Origin: Codonopsis lanceolata
Taxonomy: Eukaryota > Streptophyta > Magnoliopsida > Asterales > Campanulaceae
NCBI GenBank assembly: GCA_013146195.2
Contig: CM028380.1
Span: 77,814,556 to 77,878,555 of the forward strand
Length of the DNA stretch: 64,000 nucleotides
Direction of reading: 5' to 3'
Below, piece by piece: positions 22,595 to 32,560 of the stretch. Position numbers and translations under genes: made by a program. Numbering within the stretch: the stretch's first letter is position 1; each line of letters starts with the position of its first letter. The notes under the pieces were generated by a model, which saw only the letters and a program-made list of their open reading frames with translations, was not told where the DNA came from and did no database searches.

Positions 22595-24130
22595 CTAGCG
22601 AGAATTGATTGGAGCAATAGGAATGGTCACTGGTGTAGATGGTTCAGCCTGTGGAGGAGCACTTGGCGGTTCAGTGGAGACCATGATCGGGTTTCCGACA
22701 GAGTGTAGCATTGTAGCATTTGGTGGAGAAGTCATAACTGGCCCTGTAGCATTGTCACACTTTTGAAGAGGAAAATGAGTTTCGTCAAAAACCACATGTC
22801 GTGATATATACACACGACCACTCACCAAATCCAAGCACCTGCAACAATTATCATATCCAAGAAAAATGCATTGTACGGATCTAGCCATAAGCTTATGAGA
22901 GTTATAATGACGAATATGAGGAAAGTATAAACACCCAAAAACTTTAAGAAACCGATAGTCAGGTTTTCTTAAAAGCAATTTCTGATACGGAGATATGAAG
23001 TGATGTTGTCCCATTGGGAGACGATTGATAAGATAAACAGCGGTATTAAAGGCTTCTAACCAGAAGTGATACGGGAAGTTCGATTTAGACATGAGACACA
23101 GACCTGTTTCAACGATGTGACGGTGTTTACGTTCAACTACCCCATTTTGTTGAGAGGTATATGGACAAGTAAGTTGGTGGCGAATGCCAAATTTTGAAAG
23201 AAAACAAGTAAACATACGTCCAGTAAATTCACCCCCCCATCAGTTTGAACAACTTTCACAGTATGAACATCAGATATACGACGGGATAGTTGATTTTCAA
23301 TTTGAGTTTTGAAATTAGCAAAGACACTTGTGACATCAGATTTGTTAAACAAAGGAAAAAGCCATACAAATCGAGAATAATCATCCACAACAGATAGATA
23401 AAAACGATAGCCATGAATAGATTTAACTGGGGAAGCTCCCCATACGTCTAAATGTAACATATCAAGAGGATTCAATGCATTAAATGTACGAACATAAAAA
23501 GGAAGTTTGCTAGATTCGCCCAAAGGATAAATATGACACTTATGACTATCACTTATTTGATCACTAATAGGAAGACTAGCCTGTTGACACAAAACTTGTA
23601 AAACTTTATGAGATGGGTGACCAAGACGAGCATGCCAAATGTCTTGATTCTAACGTTCACCAATGAGAGCAATGGGACTTTCTTGAGAATTGGAATTGAA
23701 AGAAAGCTTTTACAATCTGCCCGAATTACTGCCAGAAATAAGAATCTCCAGTGTCTGATTGTCCTTAACACGAAAACCACAAAAGTCAAGTTCAAAATTG
23801 TAATTATTATCTTTCGAAAATTGACGGATAGATAATAAGGGTTTGTGTAATTGAAGAACATACAGAACATTATTGAGATAGAAAGATCGATTATTAGCTA
23901 GAAGAGAAGAAGAGCCAATATGCGAGATGTTAAGCTTAGACCCATTTCCAAAAACAACAGCATCTTTACCTGAATATGGAGATTGGATGTCATATGATTT
24001 GTTGCACCTGAATCAAGAATATACGGCTCGGTCTCTGCTACATATGCTGCATTAAAGCGTTGATTACATGTTTGAACACTATGCCCATTTTTGAAACACA
24101 GTTGGCATGTAACGTCTGAATGCAACATGT
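22595..24130 (-). pseudogene. Protease and integrase of copia C
   Basis: Read leftward: zinc knuckle CQLCFKNGHSVQTC (near 24110-24070), protease active site YILDSGATNHMTSN (near 24030-23985), GAG-pre-integrase with GHPSHKVLQVLCQQASLP, then the core: MLHLDVWGASPVKSIHGYRF (first D), VKVVQTDGG (second D) and TSQQNGVVERKHRHIVETG (E). The frame is lost at a run of seven C at 23232-23238 just after TDGG and resumes as MFTCFLSKFGIRHQL. The C-terminal GRVYISRHVVFDETHFP is intact. The lesion is a homopolymer indel, so a sequencing error is possible. Confidence 0.88.
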
Positions 24131-25060
24131 TTGGGAAAGAACCGGGGTTGTAAGGAGTAGGCAGAATGCCACGCCCAGGCTGCCTTGTCCATGATTATAT
24201 GACCCGCGTCCTGCCTTGTCCACGTCCTCGCTCTCCAATTGTTGCCACGACCACCATTATAATTATTATTGCCACGACCAACCCCACGATGTCGGCCGCC
24301 ACCCCTATTATTATTACCTCCATTACCACGATTTCTAGCATAATTGGCCTGACTGTCCACAGAACTAGATTCGGTTGGGCTGGATTTTTCCGCGGCAAAG
24401 GCCATCGATTGGTGTTGCGGAACCACAAATTTATTCTATAATGTCTCTTCTTTGATTAATAGCTAGGTAAGATCATCAACCATAAGAGTTTGGTGAAGAT
24501 TTGACGTAGCCGTGGAGGTGAGAAATTCCTTATACTCCTGCCCAAGTCCTCCAAGAACACGCTGAATTAGCTCCTTTTCATCCACGGGTTCTCTGGCTGG
24601 CCGTGAGGGCACCGGCGATATTTGTTGCACTCAACAAATAATCGAACAACGATGTTTTAGGATCCTTCTTCAACCCATGGAGCTTGTCCTTCAAGTTTTC
24701 GATTTGAAGAGCGAAGTTGCACCAAATTGCTTGGCAAGGACTTCCCAAGCCTTTGGTCTTTGTGTTATTAGAGTTGAGATAAGGTAATCTGGCCGAGTCA
24801 CGTGCCTTTAATCCAGCCACACACCAAGTCTATTGCCGAGAACCATAATTCATGAAGTGGGTTTTTATTCCCATCGGGTAGGATTTCTACCGGCGGTGTA
24901 GGATCAATAACAAACAAAAGTTTGTGGGTTCTAAGCATGGTCTTAAACAGCCCACTCCAGTTAAAATAATTTTCTTTGGTGAGATACGTTTGTCCCATAA
25001 TGGCATTGGGATTATAGAAGATAGGAAGAGGATTGGATTTGTTTGATTAGGTTGAGGCAT
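24131..25060 (-). pseudogene. Gag of copia C
   Basis: Two possible starts exist: ATG at 25060 (MPQPNQTNP) and ATG at 24998 (MGQTYLTKENYFNWSGLFK), in different frames. The second is in frame with the conserved Gag N-terminus. The body includes FKTMLRTHKLLFVIDPTPP, then frameshifts, LKDKLHGLKKDPKTSLFDYL (UBN2-type) and a Gly/Arg/Asn-rich region (NRGNGGNNNRGG) ahead of the zinc knuckle. No primer-binding site or 5' LTR is recognisable upstream (25061-25260), where a CG-rich stretch is found instead. Confidence 0.75.
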
Positions 25061-25640
25061 CGGTTGAAGAACTTCCTGTTGCGGTAGAAAGGGTTAGGCT
25101 TTCTGTGAGGTTCGGGGTGCGACCACCGCGCCCGCGCGCTGGATAGGGAGTGGGCGTGCGTGCGGATGCGGGACACCACGCTTCTCATTCCACCCTCCCT
25201 TGTTTAGGGGAAGACGAAATCAAAAGTGCGAGAGGAGTGCTTTGTCTATATTAGCACGTTTGAATGTGCCTCGGTTGCCTTGAGTGGATTTTGTATCCAA
25301 TATGGGAACTTATGGTTTCCGCATCAAGTTATCCCTTTTTAGGGGATACCGAGGATATGGGAATGCATTACCCTTTCATTCCCATTTTCCCTTTTTTAGG
25401 GGAAAACGGAAAAGTGCAAAAAATGATATTGCGACTCCCCCACTATGGATTTATTAAAAATAGCCTTATGGCCCATTCAGATTACTATGGGAGCTTTGGG
25501 TTTCCCGCATCAAGTTATCCCTTGTTTAGGGGATACCAGGATATGGGAATGCATCACCCCTCCATTCCCATATCTCCCTTTTTTAGGAGAGAGCGGGAAA
25601 GTGCAAAGAGGGAGTGTTGCGAGGCCCCACTGAATCCGAA
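25061..25640 (-). repeat. Leader region with a duplicated block of about 184 bp
   Basis: 25090-25200 is unusually CG-rich for this neighbourhood. From about 25302 to 25640 two similar blocks follow each other with a period near 184 bp. Each contains CCGCATCAAGTTATCCC, GGATATGGGAATGCAT and TCCCTTTTTTAGG. The block sits just inside the primer-binding-like site at 25643-25655, so it may be the 5' untranslated leader of the long-LTR gypsy element lying to its right. No coding capacity is evident. Confidence 0.5.
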
Positions 25641-25642
25641 AG

Positions 25643-25655
25643 TTTTAGAGTCGCC
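25643..25655 (-). other. Possible primer-binding site of an Ogre/Tat-type element
   Basis: The minus strand reads TGGCGACTCTAAA. A TGGCGACTC start directly inside the LTR is common in plant Ogre/Tat-type elements. It lies next to an LTR-like region to its right. The match to a particular tRNA cannot be checked here. Confidence 0.45.
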
Positions 25656-27600
25656 ATCTTTATTTTAAGGCAAATAAAGCAAAACCAAAGAAAAGAAAAA
25701 TAAAACAGTGAAAAAGAAAACGGGTTCGGAGGCTAAGTTACGAGTTGGGAAGGTGCTAGGCACCCAACTCGCCCTTTCGGTCTCGAAAATAGTTTTTGGC
25801 TGAAGTATGTTTATTGTCATATTTATCTCGCAAATAAATAAGGTATTAAAATGACAGGGAAATTTAAACAAATACATTCGTGGCTACATTATTTACGGAC
25901 TCGCAGCCGTTTCCTTCCAATAATTACAGACACATTTAAGAATATTTGGCCATTATAACGGCTCTTTTACATAATATTTCCTATTCTAATCCGGGCAGCA
26001 CAACGGCTTATAAAGACTACATTGTGCCGGATTTTAAATACAACTTTAAAAAATAAATAAAAGACAGAAAAGTAAATAAATAAAATAAACGGCGCCCTTA
26101 AAGGTTTTACCTTTTAGAGCGGCGGTGTGCTCGCTCTGTCCTTCAGGGAGAGGGAGTCTTTTGTTGTTTGTTGTGTGGTTGTTGTTTTGATTTGGGCAGA
26201 GTGACGGCTTATATATGGTAGTTTTGGCTTGTTTGGCCGGGCGGAATGACGGCTTAGTTTTTGTGGTTTTGGCCTTTTTGGTTGGGCGGAATAACGGCTT
26301 ATTTAGGGTGTTTTTACTCGTTACTCGAGCGAGTAACGCGACTTATTTGGGATTTTGGGCCGGGAAGTGAGGTGGATAGCTAACAACTAGGCTAGGGATC
26401 ACTTATAACCTATGGGTTTTGATTTTGGCAGAGTTTGGACGGGGTTTGGAGACTCTAGGGACTTCCACTCACCTATCTCGCACCTCTCGTACTAAGAGTA
26501 TCGGCAGAACGTACAAGCAGAGCTTCGTTGCGATCTTCGATCTCGGAAAAAAATGAGCAAATGAAACTGGGAGCCGAGGCCTCCTATTTATAGTGTGAAG
26601 CAGGGACGTGGCTGGAATTTTCAGATTTGTTCTCCCTGCATCAGCGGCTTGTACCATGGGCATCAGAACTTGTACATTTTCCATCTTAGAGAGGTGAACA
26701 GTGGAAGGCATGGTGCGGCCAAGGACTCCTTGGTGCGGCACCAAGGGGCCTTGGTGCGGCACCATGCAAGCTTTTATCTTTCAAATTTTTGCACTTTCCC
26801 CCCTGCAGTTCACTGTTTCACGCATCCTGCTTTTCCTTTCGCATTTTTGACTCCTGTAACTTGACATTTGTTAAGTTTTAACAGTTCTTGATATTTTATG
26901 TCACTCGCATACCAGGGGTACGAAATTGGGTTGTCTACAGAGCCCCTCAACGATAAAGTCTACGGGTAACCTTAAGGCTTACTGAGTAGACGAACATCGT
27001 TGATAAACAAGAGACTCTCCAATTTCGTTCATTTAAGAACGGGAGAATGCAATTGGTAGCAGTTACAATGCACAGTTAACATGCTATCCAAACTCTATAA
27101 CCTAGACATTTTTAGTCGGTTATAAAAAATTATCGCAGTTTTAAGCGAGATATGAATTTAATGTGCTCGATGGTCGGACCTACTAATGTAGTCGCCACGT
27201 ATTCCCTATTAAAGGAAATCGGACCAAACGTAGTTCAAAGTGCCAAAACCTAAACTATCACTGCACAACGGTCGTGCTCTGCCGTGATAGGTCGCCACGT
27301 ATCCTTAAACAAGGAATCGACCGAGGCGTAGTTCACTCGGTGGGGACTAAATGTGGCGTGTAAGTGTTGTGGTACAAGTGCCAATACTAAATGAGCAAGT
27401 GTGGCAAAGCTTTATCAAGTGAGTACGGCAAAGGTAAATATGTGCTGTGATGGTCGCGTCTACCGTAATAGACTGCCTACGTATCCTTAGTCAAGGAATT
27501 AGACTAAACGTAGTTCGTCTTGTGGCTATGCGGAGTGAATTGTTTCCTAGGAACTCAGCCTCTACTGGAGAACAAGATCTTTGTTGATTCTTATGTTAAA
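25656..27600 (-). repeat. Long LTR of an Ogre/Tat-type gypsy element
   Basis: Non-coding, with features I associate with long LTRs of this group: GGTGCTAGGCACCC near the inner end (about 25750-25765), a TATA box on the minus strand (TATAAATAG, 26592-26584) directing transcription leftward, three short repeats around GACGGCTTA near 26203, 26247 and 26291, a three-copy GGTGCGGCACC block at about 26710-26770, and three degenerate modules with CTACGTATCC or CACGTATCC and AACGTAGTTC (27170-27515). The outer end is not sharp; a border near 27600 is a guess. The element body that should follow on the left is missing, replaced by copia C. Confidence 0.55.
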
Positions 27601-27706
27601 TTTATATCTGTTCAGTACATTACATTAGTTTTATATTTCGTGGCTAATCGGTAAGCGTGATCGATTAGCATGGCAATCGTGTATAGAGTTTGCCTTGTAT
27701 AGTTTT

Positions 27707-28856
27707 TGTAGGACTTTTCGGGTTCGACGGAAGACCTCTTCACAGGAAGACCTTAAAGCTTAAGATCGGTAGACCTCGTGTCCACCTACTCTTAAGCGAC
27801 GTGTCCTATCCAGCAAAGATTGATTGGATTAATTCAAACTTATCCCAACATCGTTATTTGAATTAATCCTAGACATTCCCTGACATGTCAAGCCGTCGAA
27901 AGCAACTTTCAGCGAGCAGAAGACTTTTCGTCCCCGAGCGATGAAAGCGAGTGAAAAGCGGTATCCCCCCTACTCGCTACAACTCTCAGATCTGACACCT
28001 AAATAGCCCACCTTTTTGAAGATCTCAGAAATCATTACCTGCTCTAGATATCTGTGAAAGACGAAAATCCTTGACTGACAGCCCCATGCATTTAATGCAT
28101 TGATGAAAAGAGCTGTTGAAGTCTTCGTCTCCTCCAACGGATCCTTTGAAGTGCACCTACTATAAATGCTGCCATTGAAGACTGGAACAACAGAACTGTA
28201 CAAATCAATCGAACACTTAAAGGATTGCTCACGAAACTTCATAACTCCAAGTCCTTCACCAAGGTAAGCATTCAATAGATCCTCAACAGGATCTAGAAGT
28301 TCTCGTCAACAACAAGAAGCTGCTAATCAACACTTATTGTTTTAATCTTCTTGTTGTTAACTTCCATTAACTATACTTCTGCACAAATTAAATATCATGT
28401 ATTTACAAATATTTAATTCCCTAGACCCCAAACACAAGTCAATATTTTGTACACGATCCATTAGGGATATTCTTTGTAATTGATCTAAGTGGAAAACATA
28501 GTGCACAATTTAAATCCAAGGTTGACTGCCTTGGTGGTGGACGTAGCACTCATTATAGTGTGAACCATCCCAAAATACTTGTGTTATTTCTTACTGTTTG
28601 TCTGATACTTGAACTGCTTAGTTTCATTGTTTATATTTATCCATTTACAGCAGAACTTAAGTAAACTGTAAAAGGTCTACCGGTAGTCCTTATCGGCAGA
28701 CCTGGAACAACTTCCTTAAAGGTCTTCCGCTACTTGATTCTTTTCGATAGAATTACAAGTAACTTTCAAAGAATTTACTTAAAAGTTTTAAGTGTATAAT
28801 AAGCTATTCAACCCCCCCCCCCTTCTAGCTTATTATTGTTCCCATTGGGACCCACA
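27707..28856 (+). repeat. 5' LTR of copia D
   Basis: The right end is clear: CCCACA at 28851-28856 followed by the primer-binding site. A TATA box TATAAATG at 28161-28168 divides U3 from R-U5. The left end is not certain; TGTAGGACTTTTCGG at 27707 is a candidate. The region has short repeats such as GGTAGACC and GGCAGACC. A run of 11 C at 28812-28822 lies near the right end. No 3' LTR is visible before the gap. Confidence 0.55.
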
Positions 28857-28858
28857 AT

Positions 28859-28871
28859 TGGTATCAGAGCC
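28859..28871 (+). other. Primer-binding site of copia D
   Basis: TGGTATCAGAGCC, complementary to initiator tRNA-Met, two bases after the LTR end and 54 bp before the Gag start. Confidence 0.92.
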
Positions 28872-28925
28872 TTACTCTTTGAAAACAAGTTTTTCCAAGA
28901 TTAAACTCTTGAGAGATACGATATA

Positions 28926-29970
28926 ATGGCACAAACACACTACATGCTGCCTACATCTAATGCTAACCACGTCCCAATATTGGACGAAGGTCATTTTGAT
29001 GTATGGAAGGATAAAGTAATGAGATTTATGAACTCTATTGACAACAGATTATGGAAATGTGTTACTGCAGGTCAACATGTACCAATGAAGGCAAATCTTC
29101 TAGCCTCCATTGCTGGGAATCCTGCAGAAGTTCCTAAAGAAGAATCTGAATGGACAGAGGATGATAGAAAGCTGGTAGAACTTGACAACAAAGCAATCAA
29201 CATAATCACCAGCTCTCTAGACACAAGCACATACCAGCAAGTGATTCGATGTACAACTGCAAAAGAGATGTGGGAAGCTCTTGTGGAATACTTGGAAGGA
29301 GACCAAGACACAAGAGACAACAGAAAATATACATACATCCAAAGCTTTGATTCTTTCAAAAAGGATCCTAAGGAAACCTTGAGACAAGCATATGATCGCT
29401 TCAGTGAGGTAATTAATAGTTGCTTTTCTCTAGGTAAAACGTATGACAAAAAGGAAATGAACATGAGGTTTCTAGGCTCTCTAGGTAGCTTATGGCATGT
29501 TAAGACCACGGCTATGAAAGAATTTAAGAACTTAAACGAGATGACTCTTCGTAGTCTCTACGCAAGTTTAAAGGTTTACGAACTTGAAGTTAATCAAGCT
29601 CTAGAGCAAGACAAACAGTTCAGAACTGTATCCTTGCCAGCCATGGTCCAAGAAGAAATCATTGTTGAAAACAAACCGTCCACTTCTTCCTGTGAAAATG
29701 ATTTTTTATCCGACGAACAATTTGCTATGTTTGTTAAACGATTTCAAAAATTTGCAAAATATGGAAGAAAGAACACACACCAACAACCTTTCAGGAAAAA
29801 TGGTGAAAGCTCATCTAAGGAAGAGCTTGTGTGTTATAACTGTAGGAAACCTGGTCATTTTGCCTAAAAATGTCCTAAGCCAAAATTTGAAACATACCGA
29901 AAACCTTCTTTTAAAAAATTTCAAAAACAAAAGGGTATGTTGGCTGAAGACATAGAAGACAAACATGTTG
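28926..29970 (+). pseudogene. Gag of copia D (Maximus/SIRE-like), stop inside the zinc knuckle
   Basis: ATG at 28926 opens 313 codons. The N-terminus is DEGHFDVWKDKVMRFMNSID, followed by the UBN2 region: EMWEALVEYLEGDQDTRD, DSFKKDPKETLRQAYDRFSE and FLGSLGSLWHVKTTAMKEF. The zinc knuckle reads CYNCRKPGHFA, then TAA, then KCPKPKF. The stop stands where S (TCA) is found in the closely related fragment at 57600-57743 and differs from it by one base. The frame continues after the stop with the lysine-rich tail. The Gag is otherwise undamaged and is the longest clean reading frame of this element. Confidence 0.88.
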
Positions 29971-31240
29971 CTACATGGTTTGAGACTGATTCAGAAGAGG
30001 AGGAAGAGGATTGTGAGCAAGCTAACATATGCTTAATAGCTCATGATTCAAGTCCTACCTATGATTCTGAAAATGAAGTCGAAGTTTCACCTAGTCCTTT
30101 GGACAAAAATGAAACCAACAATGATGACCAAGAAGGAAGAACTTCTCAAGGATAATCGGGATATGCTTGAAGAATTTAATTCCTTTAGAGTAGCCTATGT
30201 TAAACTTGCCAAGAATCGTGAGAAACTTACAATGAGAAATCTATGATGGCGGTGAGATTCAAACTCTCAATAGTGTCAACAAGAGAGTATCAAACCGAAG
30301 GAAGAAAATAAATTTCTTTATGACAAAATTGATTGTCTATCTCGAGCACATCAAAGGACTTGACCTAGAGAAAATTGTCTTGCAAAAAGACAATTGACTC
30401 TGAATGACCTCCAAGGATGCATTCGAAGAAATCCTTTCAAGCCAAAAATCTAGTAATGATAAAACTGGCATAGGATATTCAGATGTGCCTCTTCCGACAA
30501 CCTCTTCACCATAGAGAAAGGTGAATCCTCTGAGATCGCAAATGATATTTCCTTCTCTAAAGTACATTTGGAAATATAGGGAAACAAGGCTTGGTTATTC
30601 AAGTGTCCCTTACATTTATCCCAAAGTTCGAAGAGGAAAAGCCAAAATGATTGACTCAAATGAGAAACCTAAAAGGTAGCGGTAGAGAAAGTGAAGTCCG
30701 CCAAGAATGCCTATGCTAAGGCAAAGTCTGGCGGCGGTAGACCTCGAACCTCTACCGTAACTATCAAGTTTGTCTATAAAACAGGCAAGGCTCCTTTATC
30801 TGTTGAAGGTAAACTTAAAGATATTCTACCGAATCCTTCTGAAAAGGTAATCAACAGAAAAGCTAAAGCTAAGTCTGTTGGTAACCTACCTAGAAAGACT
30901 CGAAAGAAACCAATTAAGTCCACCATCAACAAACAAGCTGAACCAAGAATGGATGTCAAGAAAAGGAATAATCATAAGTACTCTTCAGTTGAAGTCACTA
31001 ACAGTTCTCTTTGGACTTTCCATTTATGTCATTCTTGCAATTGCCTAGGCCATCGGCACCGAATGCCCGCTAAGGTTCACCCAAGATCCGAGAGACCTAG
31101 TTCTCTCAAGGTCAAGCAGTATGGGTTGCAAAGGTTGCTAATCCTTAGGACCCGAAAGAAAATAAAGGGTACCTTGTTTACCTCAATTTCTTTCAGGGAA
31201 TGCTTCATGGCTATAGAATCGAGAACAACAAAGACATCCG
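29937..31240 (+). pseudogene. Acidic Gag C-terminus and pol linker of copia D
   Basis: 29937-30155 encodes an acidic segment (WFETDSEEEEEDCEQANICL), the normal Gag tail of Maximus-type elements, found again on the minus strand at 57590-57460. A coiled-coil-like block with MLEEFNSFRVAYVKLAKNRE follows. 30691-31248 is a Lys-rich open frame that ends near the protease. Numerous frameshifts separate the blocks. Confidence 0.65.
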
Positions 31241-32560
31241 GTACCTAGGCGGGGGCGCTCAAGACACATGATCGACAGGAGCAGTCTTCTTCTTAGTATA
31301 TAGTTGAAGCAAAAGGACCCATGTTATTTTCGGAGATAATGCAAGAGGAAAGACAATTGGATATGGCTCAATTACTAGAGGAAGTCTCTCCATCAACAAA
31401 GTTTCTCTAGTAAGTGGTTTAAAGCACAATCTTCTCGAGCATATCCCACCTCTGCGACAAAGGACTTCTATGCCAATTCAATTCCAACCAAGGTGCCTCA
31501 TCAAAAGCAGGTGAATCACGCTCTACAATCTTGACCGGCAATAGACAAGGAAACGTCTATGTCGTGGACTTAAATCTTCTAGGGAGATTCTCAAATCAGT
31601 GTCTAGTAGCCAACAATGTTCGTGACAATAATGGCTATGGCACAAGCATCTCGATCACCTCAACTTCAAGCACCTCTCCAAGCTCTCCAAAAATGGGCTT
31701 GTCAAAGGTCTACCTACGGTGTTCCGCCGACCATGACGAGAAGTTGTAAAGCTTGCCAACTAGGAAAAATTTCCAAGTCTTCCTTCAAAAGAAAGTCTGT
31801 TTTGTCAACAAAGAGCGGACCTCTTCACTTTCTCGCATATGGATCTCTTTGGACCTATCACAACAAACAAGGCCCGGTATTTCGAGACAAGTACACACTT
31901 GTAGTTGATGATGACTACTCTAGATTCACTTGATTGAAACTATGACATCTAAAGATGAAAGCGTATGATCTAGTCATTGCACTTTTCGAAGACTTCAAAC
32001 TCAAAAGCTTGAAGACATTTGTGACATAAGATCGACAATGTCAGCGAATTCAAGAACAATGGTGAGAAAAATATCGCGATGACCACGGGATCGCCACAAC
32101 TTCATTCTCCTCAACAAAATGGTGTAGCCGAACGGAAGAATGAACACCGATTGAAGCAAAGAAGAATACCTCGCGAAGCTAAACTTCCGAAGTATTTTCA
32201 GCGTAGGCAAATAACACCGCATGTTTTACCCAAAATAGATCCCCGGTAAACAAGTTTCATAATAAAACTCCATATGAAATATGGAGAGGAAGATCCCCCA
32301 ACATAGGATTTCTTAAAATCTTCTATTGTAAATGTTTTATTCTTTATAATGGAAAAGAATATAGAGGAAAATTTGATAAAATCGCATAAGGAATTTTTCT
32401 CGGGTATTCCAAACATTCAAAAGCATTTGCATTTTCAAGAAATCTAATTTAAAAATTTTAGAATCTATGCATGTTTCTTTGATGAATATGACTTGTTAGA
32501 GCCTAGAAAGCTCCGAACGTTGCTAATGATTCTCGATAATGATGAGACAGTACAAATACA
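31241..32560 (+). pseudogene. Protease and integrase of copia D, heavily decayed
   Basis: The protease active site is damaged: the region around 31230-31270 reads YLGGGAQDT where relatives have YLDSGCSRHM, so the catalytic D-S-G is lost. Next come the FGDNARGKTIGYGSITRG strand and VSLVSGLKHNLL. CKACQLGKISKSSFKRKS (31743-31796) gives the C-x-x-C motif; frames then shift through HMDLFGPITTNK and VVDDDYSRFT (first D region, about 31900), and a QQNGVAERKNE-like motif lies near 32110-32150. The tail has IEFFSGIPNIQKHLHFQEI in pieces (relatives: FLGYSKHSKAF). There are more small deletions here than in other elements of the window. Confidence 0.7.
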
